Positions 1 through 5,076 of a DNA stretch of 5,076 nucleotides are shown here, piece after piece. Position 1 is the first letter of the stretch. Every line of letters begins with the position of its first letter. This stretch comes from FEN-1219 sp036274615. GTDB lineage: Bacteria > Pseudomonadota > Gammaproteobacteria > Steroidobacterales > Rariloculaceae. The notes under the pieces are model-generated. The model did no database searches, was not told where the DNA came from, and was given only the letters and a program-made list of their open reading frames with translations. Location of the stretch: NCBI GenBank assembly GCA_036274615.1, contig DASUFK010000343.1, forward strand, positions 1-5,076. Reading direction: 5' to 3'. Position numbers and translations under genes: made by a program.

Positions 1-325
1 CGGACCGCCGCCCGGCGTCTTCGGCCCGCCGCCCGCCCCACGCGGCAGTTTGAAGGTGGTGACCACGCGCCTGCGCGCCGGCTACCTTCGCAAGAACGGC
101 GTGCCGTACAGCGCCGATGCCGTCGTCACCGAGTATTTCGATCGGGTCACGCTGTTCGGCAACGATTACCTGCAAGTGGTCACGGTGGTGACCGATCCCA
201 CGTACCTCACCGGGCCGTTCACCGTGAGCAACCAGTTCAAGCGCGAGCCCGACGCGTCCAAGTGGCACCCCGAGCCGTGTGCCACCGACGCTCCGGTCGG
301 CACGCTGCAGAGGCCGCAACTATGA
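1..325 (+). CDS. C-terminal part of an uncharacterised probably secreted protein, paralogue of the next gene's N-terminal domain (partial, left edge)
   Basis: The reading frame is open from the window edge (first full codon at base 2) to TGA at 323-325, leaving 107 residues, so the real start lies outside. The visible part begins with a Pro/Gly-rich stretch (GPPPGVFGPPP) and continues into LRAGYLRKNGV, then a DDP-like TDPTYLTGPF segment and a final PC pair. These line up in order with LKAGFIRRNGV, DDPVYLDEPF and KCAP in the following gene (its residues 167-253), so the two are tandem relatives. From memory, this pattern (xGRPHPP, GxWEGxxLVVET, an NG-x-HSD segment, DDPxxY, a late Cys) marks a large family of exported proteins of unknown function common in Acidobacteria and soil Gammaproteobacteria. 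Its stop overlaps the next start by four bases (ATGA), implying one transcript and coupled translation. The function is unknown. Confidence 0.85.
   Translation, partial: GPPPGVFGPPPAPRGSLKVVTTRLRAGYLRKNGVPYSADAVVTEYFDRVTLFGNDYLQVVTVVTDPTYLTGPFTVSNQFKREPDASKWHPEPCATDAPVGTLQRPQL
309..313 (+). promoter_or_regulatory. Ribosome binding site deciding the start at 322
   Basis: AGAGG lies 8 bases before the ATG at 322. Together with the ATGA stop/start overlap and the signal peptide that follows, it favours 322 over the in-frame ATG at 262, which would add 20 Arg/Ala-rich residues in front of the signal peptide. Confidence 0.55.
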
Positions 326-2196
326 CGCGCGCAATTGCCAATCGTCGCCGCGCACTGTGCGCGCTCGTGCTCGCGGCGTTCGCCGCCCCCGCGCTGGCGC
401 AGAACGAAGTGGCGGGCGACTGGGACCAGCCGGGCGGCGGCATCTTCGGTTTCCTCGAGGAGTTCTTGGACCGCGGCGGCGGTCCGGACCTCGGCGACTA
501 CGTAGGACTGCCGATCAACGACGCGCTCCGTTACAAGGCGTCGCTGTACTCGCCGTCGTGGCTATCGGTGCCGGAGCACCAGTGCATTCCCCATCCGGCC
601 ACCTATCAATATAGGAGTCCCGGCGGGCTCTCGATCGTGAAGGAGTACGACCCGGTCACGCAGAAGCTCACGGCGTACCGACTCTACGGCAGCTACGGTC
701 TCGCGCGCATCGTGTGGATGGACGGGCGGCCGCACCCGCCCGCGAACGCGCGCCACACCTACGAAGGCTTTTCGACGGGCGCGTGGGAAGGCGGCAAGCT
801 CGTGGTCGAGACGTCGCATCTCAAGGCGGGGTTCATCCGCCGCAACGGCGTCGCGCACAGCGATCGCGCGCGCATGACCGAGGTGTTCCTCCGGCACGAC
901 GACTACCTCACGCTGGTCACCGCCGTCGACGATCCCGTGTACCTCGACGAGCCGTTCGTGCGCTCCACCGACTTCAAGCTGAGCACGCAGGCGAGCACGC
1001 GGCTCAACGAGTTCGGCGGATTCGCGAACGGCGGCGACGGCGAGGGCTTTGGCGCGAGCGACGTGTTCTTCAAATGCGCGCCCACCGAGGAGATCGCGAT
1101 CGAGCCGGGCAGGGTGCCGTCGTTCATGCCGGGCGAAGCCCACGAGCTCGACATGTTCGCGAAGCGGCACAACGTGCCGCTCGAGGCCGCGCTCGGCGGT
1201 CCCGCCACGATGTATCCCGAGTACGAGCAACGGCTGCACGAGCTGCACGACGGAGCTGTGGCGGCACCGGCCGCGGCGAGCTCCGGCGCAAGAGCAGCGC
1301 CACCGCGTCAGGCCGGGCGCGCGCCCGCACCGCAGCGCGGCGCTGCTCCGGCGGCGGCCGCCGACGCCGTGAGCTCGCTGCACGTTGCAGGTCAGGTGTG
1401 GCTCATCACGGCGGGCGGCCGCAACGTGACCGTGCAAGTGGGCGACGAGGGCGTGCTCGTGGTGAACCCGGGACCGATCGCGGTGGCCGACGCCGTGCTC
1501 GCCGAGATCCGCAAGATCGCCGGCGACAAGCGCATCCACGTGATCATCGATACCAACGACGATCCCACGCATTACGGCGGCAACGCGAAGCTCGCGTCCG
1601 GTCCCACGCCGCGCGCGCAGCGCGCCGCCGTGTTCGCGCACGAGAACGCGTCGCTGCGCATGGCGAAAGCGGACCTGCCGGAGCACGAAGGCCCCACCGA
1701 CACGTTCTTCCGCGGCACGCGCGAGCTGTACTTCAACGACGAGCCGATCGAGATCATCCACGTGCCGGCGGCCACCACCGACGGCGACTTGCTCGTGTTC
1801 TTCCGCAAGTCCGACGTGGTGGTTGCGGGCGACGTGATCCAGGACCTCACGTATCCCGTGATTCGCACCGACGACGGCGGCACCGTGGACGGCACGCTCG
1901 CCGCGCTCAACCGGATCCTCGCCATCACCATCGCGTCGTATCGCGCCGAGGGGGGCACGATGGTGATACCGAACCAGGGGCGCATCTACGACGAGGGCGA
2001 CGTTGCGGAGTACCGCGACATGGTGACGATCGTGCACGACCGCGTGAGCGACGCCGTCAAGAAGGGACAGACGCTCGAGCAGGTGCAGGCGGCGCGGATC
2101 GCGCGCGACTATGACGGGCGCTACGGCGCCGCGGACGGGCCGGCGTCGGCGAGCGCGTTCGTCGCTGCGCTGTATCGGGGATCGGCGGCGCGCTAG
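322..2196 (+). CDS. Secreted two-domain protein: uncharacterised N-terminal domain fused to a degenerate metallo-beta-lactamase fold
   Basis: This is a 624-residue protein starting at ATG 322. Residues 1-26 are a Sec signal peptide (three Arg at 8-10, a hydrophobic core, APALA before Q27), so it should be periplasmic or exported. Residues about 30-305 repeat the domain of the upstream gene, with DGRPHPP at 134-140, GAWEGGKLVVET at 153-164 and DDPVYL at 203-208. Residues 311-349 are an Ala/Pro/Arg linker. Residues about 353-560 read as an MBL fold: GVLVVNPGP, then TNDDPTHYGGN at 411-421 where the family has THxHxDHxGGN, TTDGDL at 485-490, VAGDV at 501-505 and IPNQG at 549-553. Of the canonical zinc ligands only H417 and D504 remain. 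The usual His, His and Asp of the first motif are N412, D414 and T416, and the later His positions are T485 and Q552. The fold call is good, but hydrolase activity is doubtful. It is probably co-transcribed with the upstream relative. Confidence 0.9.
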   Translation: MTRAIANRRRALCALVLAAFAAPALAQNEVAGDWDQPGGGIFGFLEEFLDRGGGPDLGDYVGLPINDALRYKASLYSPSWLSVPEHQCIPHPATYQYRSPGGLSIVKEYDPVTQKLTAYRLYGSYGLARIVWMDGRPHPPANARHTYEGFSTGAWEGGKLVVETSHLKAGFIRRNGVAHSDRARMTEVFLRHDDYLTLVTAVDDPVYLDEPFVRSTDFKLSTQASTRLNEFGGFANGGDGEGFGASDVFFKCAPTEEIAIEPGRVPSFMPGEAHELDMFAKRHNVPLEAALGGPATMYPEYEQRLHELHDGAVAAPAAASSGARAAPPRQAGRAPAPQRGAAPAAAADAVSSLHVAGQVWLITAGGRNVTVQVGDEGVLVVNPGPIAVADAVLAEIRKIAGDKRIHVIIDTNDDPTHYGGNAKLASGPTPRAQRAAVFAHENASLRMAKADLPEHEGPTDTFFRGTRELYFNDEPIEIIHVPAATTDGDLLVFFRKSDVVVAGDVIQDLTYPVIRTDDGGTVDGTLAALNRILAITIASYRAEGGTMVIPNQGRIYDEGDVAEYRDMVTIVHDRVSDAVKKGQTLEQVQAARIARDYDGRYGAADGPASASAFVAALYRGSAAR

Positions 2197-2220
2197 CGCG
2201 TCACTGGTACTTGCGCCGCT
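2184..2220. other. Inverted repeats across a convergent gene junction, possible bidirectional terminator without a T tract
   Basis: A perfect 12-base palindrome, CGCGCTAGCGCG (2189-2200), contains the TAG stop of the MBL-fusion gene. It is nested in an outer repeat, GCGGCGC (2185-2191) and GCGCCGC (2213-2219). The two convergent genes have only 4 bases between their stops, so any terminator must lie within coding sequence. No run of T follows on either strand, so this is only a candidate. In sequence this GC-rich, short repeats also arise by chance. Confidence 0.25.
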
Positions 2221-2941
2221 CCCACACCTCGCGCTGGTAGACGCCGCCGTCCGGCTGCCGATACTTCGCGGCGTTGGCGTCGTGCTTGGCGATGATCTGG
2301 TCCGTGTTCAGCGACACGTCGACCTCCGACACCCAGTGCTCGCGCTTGAACGGGATGATCTGCGCGTAAGGCGTGCCGGCCGGCAGAATGCCGCGCACGC
2401 CCTTGCGTAGAAAGAACGGCATCGTGCCGGGTAAGTGCACCTTGTCGTTGTCCACGATGCCGCTCGTGGTGAAGAACGGCAGCTCGAAGCGGTTGAGCGG
2501 GTGGGTGTAGAGCGCGCTGTAGCCTTCGGGCAGCTCCACCGCCCAGTCCGCCCACCACGCGAAATGCTTCCAGTGATACCCCGGCGGGTGGAAGAACTGC
2601 GGCATCGGCTCGCGGTCCTGGAGGAACGCTCGATACTGCGTGTCGAGCACTCTGCCCTGGATGTTGCCGGCGGCGTCCTCGGCGAACTCGATGTCGCAGG
2701 GCGTCTTGTAGGTGTAGCCGGCCCCCATCACGTCGAGCATCGCAGGGCAGGACTTCCATGTGGGCATCTTGCCGGTGCCGTTCGGCCCTTCCGCCGGTTT
2801 GCCGGTGGCGGGATCGGGTACGAACCAGTCCGCGTTGCGGTACCAGTCGGGAAGGGTCTTGAGGATCGGGCCCGGTCGGGAGGGGCTGTCCTCCGTGAGC
2901 CAGGGCCGGTTGGCTACGAATCGGATCTTCTTGGTGTCCAC
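2201..2941 (-). CDS. Phage-associated uncharacterised protein, aromatic-rich
   Basis: This is a 246-residue protein with GTG start at 2941, stop at 2201-2203 and no signal peptide, so probably cytoplasmic. The start was chosen because AAAGGG lies 9 bases upstream and the protein then begins VDTKKIRFVANRPW. An in-frame GTG at 2992 would add 17 residues without any ribosome site. Visible motifs are LPDWYRNADWF (30-40), TWKSCPAM (61-68), PEGYSALYTHPLNR (138-151), GIVDNDKVHLPG (161-172), FFLRKG (176-181) and LPAGTPYAQIIPFKREHW (186-203). This pattern resembles hypothetical proteins I recall from tailed-phage and cyanophage genomes, and is loosely like the DUF6065-type proteins with their late 'aGTPiaQiiPfkRe' motif. 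The family assignment is from memory and unverified. The function is unknown. No capsid, tail or integrase gene is beside it, so it looks like a lone domesticated or transferred gene. Confidence 0.8.
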   Translation of the reverse strand: MDTKKIRFVANRPWLTEDSPSRPGPILKTLPDWYRNADWFVPDPATGKPAEGPNGTGKMPTWKSCPAMLDVMGAGYTYKTPCDIEFAEDAAGNIQGRVLDTQYRAFLQDREPMPQFFHPPGYHWKHFAWWADWAVELPEGYSALYTHPLNRFELPFFTTSGIVDNDKVHLPGTMPFFLRKGVRGILPAGTPYAQIIPFKREHWVSEVDVSLNTDQIIAKHDANAAKYRQPDGGVYQREVWERRKYQ

Positions 2942-2950
2942 GGCGTGTCG

Positions 2951-2956
2951 CCCTTT
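2951..2956 (-). promoter_or_regulatory. Ribosome binding site deciding the GTG start at 2941
   Basis: Read on the minus strand, AAAGGG sits 9 bases before GTG at 2939-2941. The alternative upstream GTG at 2990-2992 has no purine-rich site in front of it. Confidence 0.45.
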
Positions 2957-3026
2957 GCTTCGTCCGGGGCGGACGATAGCACCGAATGACACCCGGTCAC
3001 GCTTTGCCGGGGCGCTCCGCGGTTTC

Positions 3027-3057
3027 AGCCGAGGACGACTACTCGTCCTGCTCGGCT
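3027..3057 (-). terminator. Strong bulged hairpin at the end of the small ORF, terminator-like but without a T tract
   Basis: AGCCG plus AGGACGA (3027-3038) can pair with TCGTCCT (3043-3049) and CGGCT (3053-3057). This gives 12 base pairs, a 4-base loop and a 3-base bulge; a 7+5 register is also possible. The TAG stop of the small minus-strand ORF (3039-3041) lies in the loop. What follows on the minus strand is GAAACCGC, not a T run, so it may stabilise the 3' end or be a weak terminator rather than a classical intrinsic one. Confidence 0.4.
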
Positions 3058-3224
3058 CGCTGACGAAGCTCGGCGGCGGCGAGCAGCCGATGCACGCGCT
3101 GCAATTGCTCGATCGACACCGCGGGCGGCTTCGTCATCTTGCGGGCGCGCCGCACCGCCAGCTCGTCCCGCGGCAGGACGATCGTCGTGGCGAAGCGCTC
3201 TTCGTTGGACTTCGGGTCTTGCAT
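3039..3224 (-). CDS. Small hypothetical protein, 61 residues, highly charged
   Basis: It has an ATG at 3222-3224 and a TAG at 3039-3041. I do not recognise it. It reads MQDPKSNEERF, a short hydrophobic stretch (TTIVLPRDEL, 13-22), a basic patch (RRARKMTK, 25-32) and then a probable amphipathic helix (SIEQLQRVHRLLAAAELRQR, 37-56) ending in acidic residues. It has no signal peptide or membrane segment. Third codon positions are overwhelmingly G or C in this frame, as in the other genes here, which is the main argument that it is real. There is no clear ribosome site. The in-frame extension upstream to 3347 reads like non-coding translation and is excluded. It could be the second gene of a unit with 2201-2941, 97 bases further along the same strand. 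Confidence 0.5.
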   Translation of the reverse strand: MQDPKSNEERFATTIVLPRDELAVRRARKMTKPPAVSIEQLQRVHRLLAAAELRQRAEQDE

Positions 3225-3433
3225 GGCGCGGCATCGTAGCGCCGGCCGGCGAGCGCGGCATCGACCGGCGTCACGAAATCTCGCGCCGCCCTCTGCCTGG
3301 CAAGTACGCCCAAGGTCGGCTTTTGCACCGTGATCGAGACCTCGCATGGAAATTGCATCCCTACTCGCAGCGGCGATTTTTCTTGCGAAACACGGGGGCG
3401 ATCGAGCTTGCCTCCACGGACTGGTCGCGCCGA

Positions 3434-3467
3434 TCGCAGAATTTGGAATGCGGTTTCCATTCTGCGG
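3434..3467 (+). promoter_or_regulatory. Bulged inverted repeat upstream of the 97-residue gene, operator or leader hairpin
   Basis: GCAGAAT (3436-3442) pairs perfectly with ATTCTGC (3459-3465). Inside it, GGAA (3445-3448) pairs with TTCC (3455-3458) around the loop TGCGGT, leaving TT as a bulge. C3435-G3466 and a T-G wobble extend the stem outward. It ends 32 bases before the ATG at 3500 and 18 bases before the ribosome site. It could be a repressor operator or a leader RNA hairpin; no T tract follows. Confidence 0.4.
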
Positions 3468-3485
3468 GCAGCGACCCCGTCATTC

Positions 3486-3491
3486 GAGGAA
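3486..3491 (+). promoter_or_regulatory. Strong ribosome binding site for the start at 3500
   Basis: GAGGAA ends 8 bases before ATG 3500. It is one of the best Shine-Dalgarno matches in the window and fixes the start, rejecting the longer in-frame reading from 3323. Confidence 0.7.
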
Positions 3492-3499
3492 CCAGCTGG

Positions 3500-3793
3500 A
3501 TGCCGACGCGAGCCGATTTCGAAAAGCTGACGCTCTTGATCGCCGAGGCCGCCGCTCTTTGCAAGGCGTCGCAAGCCAATTTCGAGCGCATTCACGACGA
3601 GCTGCAAAAGACCATCGCCGAGGGCCGCGCCGTGACCAGCGCGATGCTCGTGGAAGAGTATTGCGCCAGCGATAAATTGGTCAGCGCACGTTTGCGGTTG
3701 TCGCAGTATCGGCGGCGGCTGCCGGACCAGCTCGACCCAGCGACTCATATCGCATGCCGCGCGCCCAGCGACACGCGCCGTTTACGGTGGTGA
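3500..3793 (+). CDS. Small hypothetical helical protein, 97 residues
   Basis: It has an ATG at 3500 behind a GAGGAA ribosome site and a TGA at 3791-3793. I do not recognise a family. Residues about 4-42 (ADFEKLTLLIAEAAALCKAS and onward to LQKTIAEGR) and 45-75 look like two long amphipathic helices with regularly spaced Leu, Ile and Ala, suggesting a helical hairpin or coiled coil. Three Cys (21, 55, 86) are present without a paired metal motif. The tail (RAPSDTRRLRW) is basic. It has no signal peptide or membrane segment, so probably cytoplasmic. It is convergent with the ModA-like gene and overlaps its 3' end by 12 bases. Codon use is less GC-biased than in its neighbours, which could mean a young or transferred gene. 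Confidence 0.65.
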   Translation: MPTRADFEKLTLLIAEAAALCKASQANFERIHDELQKTIAEGRAVTSAMLVEEYCASDKLVSARLRLSQYRRRLPDQLDPATHIACRAPSDTRRLRW

Positions 3794-4609
3794 AGACAGC
3801 GGATCCGTTGCGCCGACCGGTACCAGACCGTTGCGCCCAACGATCGCTTGCCCCTCTTCCGATAACAGCAACACTGCGAGCCGAAGGACCTCGGGTCGGT
3901 CGGACAGCACCGCGAGACCGTTCATCGGGTGCGGGTCGAGCGCCGGCGGGACTTCGATGCTCGCGAGGCCGGGGATCTCCTTCTCGACTCCGGCCGAGGC
4001 GCTGCAGTAGGTGATCCACACGTCGATGAGGTTGGCCGCGAAGAGCGCGGCGGCAGCGCTCTGTCCCGGCGCGGCTGCCGGTGCCGTTAGGGTCATGTTG
4101 GCTTGCGCCTTTTCCTTCAGCTTCGCGCCCGCGCCGGGTCGAGCGGCCTCGATTCGATCGAGGATCGTCCATGCGTAGTCGCCCGAGGGATCGGCGATCG
4201 GCGTAGAGGTTTTCACTCGAACGCCATCGGCGAGCAAACGGTCCACGAGATTCTTCTCCGTAACGCCGCCCGCTCTGCGGGCAACGACGCACATGCGATT
4301 GCGCGCGAACAAGACCACCGGCAGCACGGTGCGCCCCGACGCTTGGAGCTTGCGCGGATGGCCCAGGTCGGCGGACAAGAACAAGTCGGCCTTCTCGCCC
4401 TTTTCGATCCGTCCGCGCAAGAGGCCCGATCCGCCGAAGACCGATCGAACCTCGATGCCGACGGCGTTGCCGGCGGCGGCGAGATCGCTCACGACTCCAC
4501 GCAGACTGCCGGCCGCGAGAATTACGACGGGGTCCGCGTGTGCGAGCAGCGGCGTCGCCGCGCTCGCAACGGCGATCAATATAGAGGAGGCGCGCAGTCC
4601 GATCCGCAT
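3782..4609 (-). CDS. ModA-like periplasmic molybdate/oxyanion-binding protein
   Basis: This is a 275-residue protein. ATG 4609 was chosen because GAGGTA lies just upstream and a signal peptide follows at once (residues 1-25, ending LLAHA before D26). Mature motifs follow ModA order: VVILAAGSLRGVVSDL (28-43), where S35 matches the first ligand-binding Ser; VFGGSGLLRGRIEKGEKADLFLSAD (57-81), where S61 matches the second; FARNRMCVVAR (101-111); DPSGDYAW (140-147); and GQSAAAALFAANLIDVWITYCS (182-203), where Y201 sits at the ligand-binding Tyr. It should bind molybdate, tungstate or a similar oxyanion in the periplasm. Its length is close to usual ModA. No modB or modC lies next to it; instead a TonB-dependent receptor starts divergently 171 bases away. 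The symbol is left empty because this looks like a receptor-associated ModA relative rather than the canonical modABC member. The exact ligand is inferred. Confidence 0.85.
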   Translation of the reverse strand: MRIGLRASSILIAVASAATPLLAHADPVVILAAGSLRGVVSDLAAAGNAVGIEVRSVFGGSGLLRGRIEKGEKADLFLSADLGHPRKLQASGRTVLPVVLFARNRMCVVARRAGGVTEKNLVDRLLADGVRVKTSTPIADPSGDYAWTILDRIEAARPGAGAKLKEKAQANMTLTAPAAAPGQSAAAALFAANLIDVWITYCSASAGVEKEIPGLASIEVPPALDPHPMNGLAVLSDRPEVLRLAVLLLSEEGQAIVGRNGLVPVGATDPLSSPP

Positions 4610-4615
4610 CACAGT

Positions 4616-4621
4616 TACCTC
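4616..4621 (-). promoter_or_regulatory. Ribosome binding site deciding the ModA-like start at 4609
   Basis: On the minus strand GAGGTA lies 6 bases before the ATG (8 from the GAGG core). It supports this start over the longer frame from 4705, which would place 32 extra residues before the signal peptide. Confidence 0.7.
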
Positions 4622-4698
4622 GAGTGGCCTGACCGCCGAGGTCGCCAAATACGGCTTCGACGAGGGCGCTCGGAAGTCTATGCCACCGGTGCCGGGCC

Positions 4699-4726
4699 CC
4701 GACATATGCGCGCCTGTGCATATCGG
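4699..4726. promoter_or_regulatory. AT-rich dyad between the divergent ModA-like and TonB receptor genes, candidate operator (Mo-box-like?)
   Basis: ATATGC (4704-4709) and GCATAT (4718-4723) form a perfect inverted repeat around GCGCCTGT. CCGA (4699-4702) and TCGG (4723-4726) extend it if two bases are allowed to bulge. It is an AT-rich island in a GC-rich intergenic region, 90 bases from the ModA-like start and 55 from the receptor start, a natural place for a shared operator. As I remember it, the E. coli ModE site has ATAT-type half sites around a CGCCT centre, which this resembles, but the match is from memory and imperfect. Confidence 0.4.
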
Positions 4727-4780
4727 AGCGAGACCGTAGAAGTGTTAGCGTGCGCGGTCTTTCCCGACCGGTACATCGCC

Positions 4781-5076
4781 ATGGGTGCAGACAGCGCGCG
4801 CATCTTGATTCTCGGCATTTCCGCGACAGCCGCCGCTGCCGCGCATGCCGCCGACACGACGCCCACCACCACGACTCCCGGGGTTACCGTCACGGGTCAG
4901 CGCCCCGAGGACTATCGCGTACAGGCGCTCGACTCGCTCGGGCCGCTCGGATCGACACCGCTGCTCGACACGCCCTACACGGTGTCGATACTGCCCGCCG
5001 AGATCATCGAGAACTCTCAGGCGATCAGCTTCAAAGACGTCTCGAAGTATCTGCCGCTGGTCGCGTATCAGGAGCA
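4781..5076 (+). CDS. TonB-dependent outer-membrane receptor, N-terminal part (partial, right edge)
   Basis: ATG 4781 opens a frame that runs off the window, giving 98 residues. Residues 1-23 look like a signal peptide (ARILILGISATAAAAAHA then AD). A Thr/Pro-rich stretch follows, then GVTVTGQR (34-41), a TonB-box-like segment. Next comes the start of the plug domain: LLDTPYTVSILPAEIIENSQA (61-81) and FKDVSKYLPLV (84-94), typical of siderophore-type TonB receptors. It should form an outer-membrane gated channel energised by TonB-ExbBD. An in-frame ATG at 4706 is rejected because it lies inside the dyad and would bury the signal peptide. No good ribosome site precedes 4781, so the start is less sure than the family. 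The neighbouring ModA-like protein suggests an oxyanion or metal-chelate substrate. Confidence 0.85.
   Translation, partial: MGADSARILILGISATAAAAAHAADTTPTTTTPGVTVTGQRPEDYRVQALDSLGPLGSTPLLDTPYTVSILPAEIIENSQAISFKDVSKYLPLVAYQE

Larger units (their letters stand above)
3225..3499. other. Gene-poor stretch between the two small divergent genes
   Basis: No ORF here has convincing codon use or a ribosome site on either strand. The base composition is visibly less GC-rich than in the flanking genes from about 3300 on. It holds a short GC palindrome, CGCCGGCCGGCG (3240-3251), and the bulged hairpin at 3434-3467. As it separates divergent genes it should contain both promoters, but I could not pick a convincing -35/-10 pair. 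Confidence 0.5.

Noticed and set aside
562..2037. Long minus-strand reading frame of 491 codons opposite the MBL-fusion gene
   Set aside because: It is a shadow of high GC3 coding on the plus strand: rich in Arg, His and Val, with no domain pattern. The plus-strand frame has a signal peptide and recognisable motifs.
714..2114. Plus-strand frame of 466 codons inside the MBL-fusion gene
   Set aside because: It is almost entirely Arg/Ala/Gly, typical of an off-frame reading of GC-rich DNA.
3240..3251. Perfect palindrome CGCCGGCCGGCG as a possible REP element or operator
   Set aside because: It is short, GC-only and single in the window; such palindromes are expected in sequence this GC-rich.
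3134..3748. Minus-strand frame of 204 codons covering the gene-poor stretch and the 97-residue gene
   Set aside because: It has no ribosome site and no recognisable motif, and it conflicts with both better supported small genes. Its right part is opposite the plus-strand gene with the GAGGAA site.
3681..4721. Minus-strand frame of 346 codons over the ModA-like gene
   Set aside because: Arg/Gly-rich out-of-frame translation; the ModA-like motifs are in another frame.
4755..4770. Small inverted repeat CGGTC/GACCG with a 6-base loop just before the TonB receptor start
   Set aside because: A five-pair stem alone is too weak to call a regulatory structure.
4610..4780. Sigma-70 promoters for the divergent pair
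   Set aside because: Some TA-rich hexamers exist (for example CATAGA on the minus strand near 4680), but none has a credible -35 partner at proper spacing.

Overview
This is a GC-rich window from a Gram-negative bacterium. A TonB-dependent outer-membrane receptor and several Sec-type signal peptides show the cell type. The codon style, the secreted DUF-like protein family at the left end and the ModA/TonB pair would fit a soil proteobacterium (Steroidobacteraceae-like Gammaproteobacteria) or an acidobacterium. That placement is inference; there is no rRNA or other marker in the window.

Left third (1-2196, + strand): two overlapping genes, apparently co-translated through an ATGA overlap at 322-325. 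The first runs in from outside the window and ends in an uncharacterised secreted-protein domain. The second repeats that domain behind a signal peptide and then adds a C-terminal metallo-beta-lactamase (MBL) fold. In that fold most of the usual zinc ligands are replaced, so it may be a pseudoenzyme or use an altered metal site.

Middle (2201-3793): a minus-strand gene for an aromatic-rich 246-residue protein of a phage-associated type (2201-2941) ends only 4 bases from the MBL-fusion gene. A small minus-strand ORF (61 residues, 3039-3224) is followed by about 275 bases with no convincing gene. That stretch holds a long bulged hairpin (3434-3467) just upstream of a small plus-strand gene for a helical 97-residue protein (3500-3793). 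Neither small protein is recognised.

Right third (3782-5076): a minus-strand ModA-like periplasmic oxyanion-binding protein and, divergent from it, the start of a TonB-dependent receptor that runs off the right edge. They share a 171-base intergenic region with an AT-rich dyad (4699-4726) that could be an operator for both. The pairing suggests outer-membrane capture of an oxyanion such as molybdate, handed to a periplasmic binding protein. No ModB or ModC is in view. No tRNA, rRNA, CRISPR array, insertion sequence or integrase was found.
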